A stretch of DNA of 30,065 nucleotides, taken from the IMG/VR virus record IMGVR_UViG_3300030419_000158, positions 1-30,065 of that record; one strand, given 5' to 3'. Each line of letters starts with the position of its first letter. The stretch's first letter is position 1. A program made the translations under genes and the position numbers. The stretch is from a virus. Below the pieces are notes generated by a model. The model was not told the origin of the DNA. It saw only the letters and a program-made list of their open reading frames with translations, and searched no databases. Of this stretch, positions 23,195 through 30,065 are shown piece by piece.

Positions 23195-24546
23195 TGGAAG
23201 AAGAAAACGAACAACAGCAAGTATCACCACAATCACAAGCCATACAACAAACTGTAGGTGGTTTAGTTAATCAACCTCAGTTACCATCTGGAGGGACAGT
23301 TAATGTTCAGCCAATGAATGTAGGTGTGGGAGAAACTTTGGGTACTCCAGGATTGTCTACTACTGCTCCACAACTAACACCACAAACAGCACAAGCCGTT
23401 CAGCAAGTTACTCCTACGGACGCACAAACTCAAACTGTTGGGACAGTCACTCCAACACAAGCACAAACATTTACAGCACAGACAGGAGCAGCTAATGTTC
23501 CACAAATTACTGCCGCACAGCTACAACAGCTTTCTCAACCTGCAGTTGGTGCTTCTGGGTCTATAACTCAAGAGGCAACTGTTCAAGGACAGCTTGCAAA
23601 CATAACACAAGATATTGAAGCTGCTTTAGCAGCAGGAACACCATTACCTGCATTTGCTAGAGGTGCACAAAAAATGGCTATGGCAGCTATGGCACAAAGA
23701 GGATTGTCTGCCAGCACTATAGCTGCTGATGCAGTAGCTGAAGGTGTTCTTAGAGCATCTACACAAATAGCAGCTGCAGATGCACAAACATATAAGGAAA
23801 TGATATTCCAAAATTTAAGTAATCGTCAACAGGCTATGATTACTAATGCTCAAAATTATTTTGCTTTAGATATGCAAAATTTATCTAATAAACAACAAGA
23901 ATTTTTAACAAACGCACAATTAAAGCAACAATTTTTATTATCAGATCAGTCAGCAGTAAATGCATCTAGACAATTTAATGCAACAAATCAACAGCAAACA
24001 GATCAGTTTTTTGCAAACTTAAATGCATCTATAGAAGAATCAAACGCTAAAAGATTTGATGCCACTCAAAAATTTAATCAGACAGAGATAAACAAAGCCA
24101 ATGCTTTAAATGCACAGAATGCTACAGCAGTAAATGAAGCTAACGCTGCTAGAGCACAAAACGCAGAGCAGTTTAATGCAACTGTAAAAGATGCTAGAGA
24201 AAAGTTTAATGTAGATAATCAAAGAATAATAGATCAAAGTAACGTTGAATGGAGGCGTGCTATTAATACTGCAAATACAGCAGCGATAAATGCGGCTAAT
24301 CAAACTAATGCACAAGCACTTTTAGATCTTTCAAACTACGCCATGAATGCTCTTTGGCAACAGTGGAGAGATGAGGCATCTTGGACAAATTCAACAGCAG
24401 AAAACGATCGTAACAGGGCACATAATTTAGCAGTTGCAGCTATGGAGAGGTCAACAACATTTGACATAATGGATCAAGAATCAGAAGATAGATTGTTAGA
24501 ATTCATAGGGGCATTTGCTTTAGGTATGTGGGAAGCGAGTACATAG
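23194..24546 (+). CDS. Asn/Gln/Ala-rich coiled-coil virion protein (450 aa)
   Basis: The first 115 residues are Gln/Thr/Pro-rich and probably flexible (TPTDAQTQTVGTVTPTQAQ). An Ala-rich part follows (FARGAQKMAMAAMAQRGLSA). Then a long helical region (about 200-400) is unusually rich in Asn and Gln with a recurring 'FNATNQQQTDQFFANLNAS' and 'NALNAQNATAVNEANAARAQ' pattern, ending in WRDEASW and a short hydrophobic tail. I know similar Asn-rich coils from internal or tail proteins of marine podoviruses. It sits upstream of the likely ejection proteins, so a capsid-internal or tail-needle-like role is inferred. Confidence 0.65.
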   Translation: MEEENEQQQVSPQSQAIQQTVGGLVNQPQLPSGGTVNVQPMNVGVGETLGTPGLSTTAPQLTPQTAQAVQQVTPTDAQTQTVGTVTPTQAQTFTAQTGAANVPQITAAQLQQLSQPAVGASGSITQEATVQGQLANITQDIEAALAAGTPLPAFARGAQKMAMAAMAQRGLSASTIAADAVAEGVLRASTQIAAADAQTYKEMIFQNLSNRQQAMITNAQNYFALDMQNLSNKQQEFLTNAQLKQQFLLSDQSAVNASRQFNATNQQQTDQFFANLNASIEESNAKRFDATQKFNQTEINKANALNAQNATAVNEANAARAQNAEQFNATVKDAREKFNVDNQRIIDQSNVEWRRAINTANTAAINAANQTNAQALLDLSNYAMNALWQQWRDEASWTNSTAENDRNRAHNLAVAAMERSTTFDIMDQESEDRLLEFIGAFALGMWEAST

Positions 24547-24555
24547 GAGGATAAT

Positions 24556-24879
24556 ATGTGGGAAGCAGCAGGAAATTTTTTAAGCACTGGATTTGATTAT
24601 GCAGCAAATTTATTTGGAGATGAGCTCATAGAAGAGGGTATCAGAACTGGCGTTGAATATCTTATGGATGATGATGATCAAAGTTCTGCAAGTACAAAAT
24701 TAAAAAGATTAAGAGGTAGAGTTGGAATAAAAACTGCAGCAATGGCTGCTCCAGGAGCAACTAAAGCACCTGCCTCAAGAGTTACTAGTACCTATGATGT
24801 AGTGTATAATAGATACAATTCAATATTTAGAAATGCTATCGCCTCAGCAAAAGCAACAACAGTAAGGAGAAGAGGATAA
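24556..24879 (+). CDS. Small virion-region protein (107 aa)
   Basis: The SD AGGAGGATAAT precedes ATG 24556. The N-terminus is aromatic and helical (MWEAAGNFLSTGFDYAANLF), then acidic (YLMDDDDQSS) and finally basic (KLKRLRGRVGIKTAAMAAPG; ATTVRRRG). The opening MWEA repeats the last residues of the preceding protein, matching a 12-nt direct repeat at 24525 and 24555. No known family is recognised. It is followed after one base by another small structural gene, in the block of internal virion protein candidates. Confidence 0.6.
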   Translation: MWEAAGNFLSTGFDYAANLFGDELIEEGIRTGVEYLMDDDDQSSASTKLKRLRGRVGIKTAAMAAPGATKAPASRVTSTYDVVYNRYNSIFRNAIASAKATTVRRRG

Positions 24880-24880
24880 C

Positions 24881-25399
24881 ATGGAACCAGAGTACGATAG
24901 ATTTAATACTCCAATTCCTGGAGAGTCTTTAACAGATGAACCTGGTAAATGGTCTTGGGAACAGCCACCACAATTTGCATCATTAGAAGATGCTGCAGAT
25001 GCAACCATGAAAAGATTATTTACAGATCAAAATACTAAAAATGTAATTATGATGTTAGAGGCAGGCGTAGCAGTTGAAAGTATCGCAAGGTCTGTTGTGT
25101 TTGCAGGATTTCAGGCTGGAGCATATACTGTTGACGTTGCCATCATGCTAACACCAATGGTTACAGAAGCTATTTTAACTATAGGTACAGTGGGTGATGT
25201 TAAAGATATAAAACTTAGTATGAAATCTAAAACTGAGGCACAAGATAATTTTGAAATTGGTATGGCTGATGCTAAGTTTGTAAAATTTTTATCTGAAAAA
25301 ACTCAAAAAGATTTAACTAAAATAAAAAAAGTACAAGAAAAAGAAGAGCAGCCTACAGTAAGTTTAATGGCACGACCAACAGAAGAAGAGGATGAATAA
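24881..25399 (+). CDS. Conserved structural protein with PIPGESLT motif (172 aa)
   Basis: Residues 10-30 (TPIPGESLTDEPGKWSWEQP) are a sequence I recognise from minor structural proteins of marine phages, including cyanophages. After it come helical hydrophobic stretches (52-107; VIMMLEAGVAVESIARSVVF, AIMLTPMVTEAILTIGTVGD) and a charged helical tail (LSEKTQKDLTKIKKVQEKEE). The hydrophobic helices and neighbourhood suggest an internal or membrane-contacting virion protein. It overlaps the next gene by one base (TAATG). Confidence 0.65.
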   Translation: MEPEYDRFNTPIPGESLTDEPGKWSWEQPPQFASLEDAADATMKRLFTDQNTKNVIMMLEAGVAVESIARSVVFAGFQAGAYTVDVAIMLTPMVTEAILTIGTVGDVKDIKLSMKSKTEAQDNFEIGMADAKFVKFLSEKTQKDLTKIKKVQEKEEQPTVSLMARPTEEEDE

Positions 25400-27321
25400 T
25401 GGTTGATTTAAAAAGATTATTAGTACCAGTAGCAACAGGAGCAATAGGTGCTAAACTTAGTCTTATGGCTAAAGAAAAAGAACAAGAAGATACAGCTATT
25501 CAAGAAGCTGAAGGCGTAACAGATGCTTTAGTTGAAGACACTATAGTTACAGCCAGAAGCGATATTAATAGTGAAAAAAATATACAAAATCAAACCTATG
25601 ACTTAATGGTTAATAACTATAATACTTTAAAAAATAGATTTGGAGCAGATAAAGAAGATGATCTAGCACTTTTATATTTTAAAAACCGTAGTTTATTTAA
25701 GGCACAAGATATTACTCAACTGTTTCCTCAAATTGATTCTTTAATAGCTGGCGGATTAACTGGAGATATAACTGGAGAAGGAACAGAAAGAACATTTGTT
25801 CCTGGTGGTGATATCACAGCACAGACTCCACAGATACAAAGTATTTATGAAGTTTATGGACAAGGGGCTACCACTGGAGATATTATAAGACAACAAAGAG
25901 ATGCATATAATAAACAAGTAAATGCTGGTCTAGCTAATTTGGCTGGAGAAAATAACACAAAATTATTTATAGATAAAACTGTTCAACCAGGTATGGTTAG
26001 AGAAAGAACTTTACAACAACCTCAGTTTCAAGAGGGTAGAGTTACTCAAGAACAATTTATGACTAGCATAAATGAGATCGTAGATAAAGCTACTATGCAA
26101 AATTTACCTGATGTAAACTTATCTACTATGGCACGAACTGTAAACTGGTCTCCAGTATTAAGTAAAGAAGACTTAGATATGGCAGCTCTAAATGCAGTAG
26201 GAGGCACTGGTAATGAAGCTGAACTATTAAGATCTAAATATAAATTTTCATACTTGGTAGATGCAGCAAGAACTATGCAGTTACAGAATCAAAATGTTGA
26301 AACAGTTGGAGAGGCAATTGATATAATGAGAGCCAATGGCACAATCTCTAGAGATAGTGTAATGAACTCTTTGACTGCATTAGAAAGAGCAACTATAGAC
26401 TACAGCAATAAAATGATGGATGAAGTAAGAAAAGATACACTAAATCCAGATGCACAAATTATTAATAGGTATTATACAGATCCAGAGGGAACTATAGAAA
26501 TACAAGGTGTTAAATTCACAAACAAATCTTTATATGATGATCTCACTAATAGATATCAAGAGCAAGCAAGAATAGAATACACTAATCAAGGATATTATGA
26601 TCTGTTTAATAGATTTGTTAATGTTGGTGATGACCCTCAGTTTAATGTAAAAGTAGTAGTTCCAGTTAGAGAAAATGAAGAGTCTCCTTTTGTTGATAGA
26701 CAAATGACTGGTGCTATAAACCCTCAGATATTATCTGATGGTGGACTACAAGTTGTAGATCCAAAAGATATATATCAAACTATAGATGTTGTAGATTCTA
26801 GAGATTTATTTGGTGTGTACAGTCCTGATGGTAGTAGGCAGCTAAAGCCAGGCGACTCTGGTGTATTTGCTAACATGACTCCAGATGCTAGAGAAACACT
26901 AAAAGAACAAATAAAATTAAACTCTGGTGGTATGGATGCTATCATGCCATTCTTAACTATGTCTCAAGAGGAGTTTAAAGCATATCAAGAAGCTCCAAAA
27001 GAAGATACTACAACTGACGTTATACCTACAACTATAAATAGAGATAACTATGAAGACTTCTTACCACCTTCTAAACTTAATTTAGGAAATACACAAGAAC
27101 CAAATCCAGACTTAACAAGTTGGGCATCAGAAAATATGTCAGCATGGGAGTCTTTTGTTAATTCATTACCAAATGAAAAACCAAAACAATCAGATTATCC
27201 AGAAGATGAACAAGGTTTAGATCAACAATATGGAGAAGATTTAAGATTCTATAATAGTGTTGTAAGAGATTTAAAAAGACAACTACCTAAGATACAAAAA
27301 TTAGTAAAAGATAAAGAGTAG
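25399..27321 (+). CDS. Large putative internal virion (ejection) protein (640 aa)
   Basis: The protein begins with a short hydrophobic, Ala/Gly-rich segment (LKRLLVPVATGAIGAKLSLM), followed by a mostly helical body with few cysteines and no obvious catalytic motif (VTARSDINSEKNIQNQTYDL, QEQFMTSINEIVDKATMQNL, MRANGTISRDSVMNSLTALE) and an acidic C-terminus. Size and place, next to a still larger protein at the end of the late block, resemble the internal core proteins of short-tailed phages, which leave the capsid with the DNA. The family is not named with certainty, and a tail role cannot be excluded. Confidence 0.55.
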   Translation: MVDLKRLLVPVATGAIGAKLSLMAKEKEQEDTAIQEAEGVTDALVEDTIVTARSDINSEKNIQNQTYDLMVNNYNTLKNRFGADKEDDLALLYFKNRSLFKAQDITQLFPQIDSLIAGGLTGDITGEGTERTFVPGGDITAQTPQIQSIYEVYGQGATTGDIIRQQRDAYNKQVNAGLANLAGENNTKLFIDKTVQPGMVRERTLQQPQFQEGRVTQEQFMTSINEIVDKATMQNLPDVNLSTMARTVNWSPVLSKEDLDMAALNAVGGTGNEAELLRSKYKFSYLVDAARTMQLQNQNVETVGEAIDIMRANGTISRDSVMNSLTALERATIDYSNKMMDEVRKDTLNPDAQIINRYYTDPEGTIEIQGVKFTNKSLYDDLTNRYQEQARIEYTNQGYYDLFNRFVNVGDDPQFNVKVVVPVRENEESPFVDRQMTGAINPQILSDGGLQVVDPKDIYQTIDVVDSRDLFGVYSPDGSRQLKPGDSGVFANMTPDARETLKEQIKLNSGGMDAIMPFLTMSQEEFKAYQEAPKEDTTTDVIPTTINRDNYEDFLPPSKLNLGNTQEPNPDLTSWASENMSAWESFVNSLPNEKPKQSDYPEDEQGLDQQYGEDLRFYNSVVRDLKRQLPKIQKLVKDKE

Positions 27322-27324
27322 TAT

Positions 27325-30065
27325 ATGGCCGAATATGGTAAGATCAAAAGTATCACAGAGGTACCTTTTGAAGAGCGTGACAATAATATATTATACAATG
27401 TTCCAGGATATCAGTTTGGTGTTCCAGAAAAAGTAAACTACTTTAGTGACGATGCAGGAACTATACAAGAGAAATTAAGTCTAGACTATACTCCATTTTT
27501 TGAAGAGCCTAAAACAACAGAACTAGGCAAGGCTGCAAAGTTTGGTTTCTCTAGTGCACTATCTGGTGCTGTATATAATATCAGTGGTATACCTGGATGG
27601 ACAGATAGCCTGGCAGATTACACATTAGAAAAATTAGGCTATAATCCTGATCAATGGAAGTTTGATTACATTAATGGTGAGAACATAGCCATAGATACTA
27701 ATCAAGGCACATACTTAGAAAGAGAAGCTCTAAAACAAAAGATACTTGAAAAAGAAAAGTTTAAAAAATCTTTAGATGAAAGTTCGCTAAAGAATTTTGC
27801 ATTCCATACACTAGCAGGAATAGATAGTGCAGAAGAATATTTAAGAGATACTGCAGAAACTCTTGGCCCTACACATATGTTTCACCTGGGTCAAGACTAT
27901 GCACCTGATACAATAGCAGAACAAGTTGTTGCAGGATTTGCTGGTGCACCTATAATGATAGCTGAATATGGTGCTTATACAGCGGCAGCCATAGGAGGAC
28001 TAGCTGCAGTTGGTATTCCTGGTGCAGTTGTTGGTGGATCTGCACTTGCATTTGGTACAGTGGGATTCTTAGGTTCGTACGAACAGCCTTGGGCAAAAGT
28101 ATTTAGTAACACTGCGATGGGTGCTGTAGAAGGTGCTGCATTTGGTAGTGTAGGTAAATTAAATGGTTGGGCAACAAGGTCTATAGCATTAGGTGCTATA
28201 GGTGCTGCATCTGCTAAAATGCATGGAGGAGGCACAACAGAGATTATATCTGGTGCTATCACACTTGCAGGATTAGGTTTTGCTGGCCCTATGATAGGTC
28301 TTAAAAGGCCAGGCGAAGGTGCATTCACTGCTCCTCCTAAACAAACTCTAACACTGACACCTGCATATTCTGTACTAAGACACGATAGCGGTAGACTAAC
28401 AGCACATGCAGAACCACTGAATAACTTTATTAAAAGTAATGGAAAAGGATATCATAGAGAGATAGAACCATTACCTTTTGAGTTTGGTGAATTATCTAGA
28501 AGAGAATTAACTAAACGAGATAAACGTGACAAAGTGATGAAAGACACTGGTAACGTTGAATCTTTAATAGCAACTAAAGCTACAAAACGTGCTATTGAAA
28601 ATGGCAGAGAAATGATTCCTTTTAAAAGGACTAAACCAGAGACCAAAAAAGAAGAACTGGATGTAACAAAAGGTGATAAGCCAATAACAGAAACTGTATC
28701 TGTGCCAAGAGATCAAGTTATACTTGATGGTAAGTTTTTAGATTTAACTGTTGCTATAAATGCTAGAACTAAAAATATAGTACCAACAACAAAGACTCCA
28801 ACTCCAAAAAAACCAAAGACATCTTTTGAAGATCTTAATTTATCACTAGAGGCTAGAACAACTAATACTAGAGCTGCTGCAGAAAATGTAAGTATAGGTA
28901 GAGATCTTGCACAAAGATATGGATTAAAGTTTTTAGGTGATGGTGCTAAAGTAGAAATTAGACTTAGTCAATTACAAACCATAGCAAAGTCTAGAAAAGT
29001 TGGAGACAGTTGGGCAAAAGAATTACTTACAAAAGTATTAGATCTTAAAACTAAAAAAGAAAATAATTTAAATAAAAGATTAACATCTTACAAAAAAACA
29101 ATAGATAAAACTCAAAAGTCTATAGCTAGACTTGCGGTTGCTAGTATTAATTTAAGACCAGATCCAGGTGAGTCACCTATAAAACATTATAAAGATTTAG
29201 AAAATACTTTACTTAATGCAGATAAAACTGGATTTAAATTAGATAAAAATGGTAACCCTGTTGAGGTAGATCTTACTGGTAAAATTAAAGGCACTAGTGG
29301 TGCGGTATTAAGTTTTATAGAAACATTTGGATTACCTGCTAAACTTGCAGGAGACCCATCAAAAAATGCATTCTTAAGATTTGTAACAACTGGTGTTAAA
29401 AATACACAACGTGCTATTGAAGCAGGTAAAGATGATATACTATACAAACGACTAATAGACCCAAGTTTTAAACCAGATAAAACTAAATTTATTGAAGAGA
29501 ACCCTGGTGTATTTCAAGGTGGCGTACTGTATAATCTTGGTAATATTGTTGGTAAGATACAGACATTTAAAAGTAAAGATGGTGCCTGGACTCAGTTTGA
29601 ACAATTACTAAAAGTTAAAGGTAAAAAAGAAGGTGTTGAGTCTGCCAACAGAATAATTAATGCCATGGTTCAACGTGAAGTTGTCATGCAAAAAAGAGCA
29701 CAATTAGCTGCAGGTGGTAAAAAAGCTAGTAAAGAAAAAGTAGAAAAACTATTACTATCCAAAAGAGATGATGGTTCTTTTAAATATCAAATGAGATATG
29801 AAGAGATGGCAGCGTTATTTAGATTATCTAAAGAAGAAGTTGGTATACTTAAAAATTTAGATAGAGGACTTGCTGAAGCTAGAATATATCACAATAGAGC
29901 TGTAAAAGAAAATCCAGAAGTTGGTGCAACTATTATACCAGAAAGACCTAACTATTTTCCTAGAGTTTGGATTGGTAGACACAGACTGTATATTAAAGAG
30001 CCTGGTAAAGAGGGTAAATTAGTACACGCTATAGCTGGTAGAAATGAAAAAGAAGTATATGGTGT
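27325..30065 (+). CDS. Very large putative internal virion / ejection protein, 5' part (at least 913 aa)
   Basis: ATG 27325 is three bases after the previous stop, and the frame is open to the end of the window, so the gene continues outside. Residues 193-332 form an unusual Gly/Ala-rich hydrophobic region (AAAIGGLAAVGIPGAVVGGS, ALAFGTVGFLGSYEQP, ALGAIGAASAKMHGGG) that could insert into or cross a membrane. Lys-rich helical segments follow. Near the visible end a block, NRAVKENPEVGATIIPERPN then YFPRVW, has a 'RxNYFPRVW' pattern resembling linkers of large polyvalent phage proteins. I infer a long ejected protein, like the gp16 class of short-tailed phages, but domain assignment is open. Confidence 0.6.
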   Translation, partial: MAEYGKIKSITEVPFEERDNNILYNVPGYQFGVPEKVNYFSDDAGTIQEKLSLDYTPFFEEPKTTELGKAAKFGFSSALSGAVYNISGIPGWTDSLADYTLEKLGYNPDQWKFDYINGENIAIDTNQGTYLEREALKQKILEKEKFKKSLDESSLKNFAFHTLAGIDSAEEYLRDTAETLGPTHMFHLGQDYAPDTIAEQVVAGFAGAPIMIAEYGAYTAAAIGGLAAVGIPGAVVGGSALAFGTVGFLGSYEQPWAKVFSNTAMGAVEGAAFGSVGKLNGWATRSIALGAIGAASAKMHGGGTTEIISGAITLAGLGFAGPMIGLKRPGEGAFTAPPKQTLTLTPAYSVLRHDSGRLTAHAEPLNNFIKSNGKGYHREIEPLPFEFGELSRRELTKRDKRDKVMKDTGNVESLIATKATKRAIENGREMIPFKRTKPETKKEELDVTKGDKPITETVSVPRDQVILDGKFLDLTVAINARTKNIVPTTKTPTPKKPKTSFEDLNLSLEARTTNTRAAAENVSIGRDLAQRYGLKFLGDGAKVEIRLSQLQTIAKSRKVGDSWAKELLTKVLDLKTKKENNLNKRLTSYKKTIDKTQKSIARLAVASINLRPDPGESPIKHYKDLENTLLNADKTGFKLDKNGNPVEVDLTGKIKGTSGAVLSFIETFGLPAKLAGDPSKNAFLRFVTTGVKNTQRAIEAGKDDILYKRLIDPSFKPDKTKFIEENPGVFQGGVLYNLGNIVGKIQTFKSKDGAWTQFEQLLKVKGKKEGVESANRIINAMVQREVVMQKRAQLAAGGKKASKEKVEKLLLSKRDDGSFKYQMRYEEMAALFRLSKEEVGILKNLDRGLAEARIYHNRAVKENPEVGATIIPERPNYFPRVWIGRHRLYIKEPGKEGKLVHAIAGRNEKEVYG

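Noticed and set aside
27975-28328. Minus-strand ORFs at 27975-28328, 28452-28646 and 29187-29447
   Set aside because: They lie opposite the long open frame starting at 27325, which continues unbroken to the window end; their Pro/Ala/Ser-rich sequence is a mirror of Gly/Ala-rich codons.
1-30065. tRNA genes, CRISPR arrays, insertion sequences, integrase or attachment sites
   Set aside because: I found no cloverleaf-like segment, spaced short repeats, transposase or tyrosine/serine integrase motif. The only recombinase-like sequence is the isolated DNA-binding domain at 2232-2465, which has no catalytic residues.

Overview
The window reads as one continuous, AT-rich, almost gap-free late gene block of a tailed bacteriophage. 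Every credible gene lies on the + strand, and neighbours usually overlap by 1-32 nt (many TAATG and ATGA junctions) or are separated only by a Shine-Dalgarno (SD) sequence. Recognisable parts are a large terminase, a portal, a scaffold, an HK97-fold-type capsid protein, a tail adaptor, a tail nozzle, several tail-fibre-like proteins and large internal (ejection) proteins. There is no sheath, tape-measure or tail-assembly-chaperone gene, which points to a podovirus-like, short-tailed virion. The base composition and the family of small basic proteins resemble phages from marine metagenomes. A SAR11-like or other low-GC marine alphaproteobacterial host is an inference only.

Layout. 1-1047: the end of an unrecognised gene, tiny basic and Cys-rich ORFs, then a small-terminase candidate. 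1047-2465: a run of lysine-rich mini-genes and a recombinase-like helix-turn-helix protein. 2458-6802: large terminase, an HExxH metallopeptidase-like protein, a 60-aa protein, the portal, and an overprinted small gene inside the portal 3' end. 6803-9452: a virion protein ending in a Hint (hedgehog/intein) domain, a GNAT-like protein and a Met/Gly-rich protein. 9505-11864: scaffold, major capsid and probable decoration protein, closed by a GC-rich terminator hairpin. 11917-14705: a small coiled-coil protein, a tail adaptor carrying a jelly-roll-like insertion, and a nozzle. 14705-22456: an adhesion block with a repeat-rich 914-aa fibre, two small structural proteins, two successive fibres with Peptidase_G2-type self-cleaving ends, and a third mosaic relative with a different C-terminus. 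22476-30065: small structural proteins, a holin-like protein, an Asn-rich coiled-coil protein and large internal virion proteins, the last running off the window.

The genes fit one path: terminase and portal package DNA into a scaffolded procapsid, the adaptor and nozzle close it, fibres recognise the host, and the internal proteins are probably ejected with the DNA. The least ordinary features are a candidate -1 frameshift (A AAA AAG followed at once by TAA) at 372-381, the gene overprinted in the portal, the Hint-terminated virion protein coupled to a GNAT-like gene, the jelly-roll inserted in the adaptor, and the mosaic row of self-cleaving fibres. No tRNA, CRISPR, insertion sequence, integrase, DNA replication gene or attachment site was seen. 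No stretch over about 60 bases lacks a gene.
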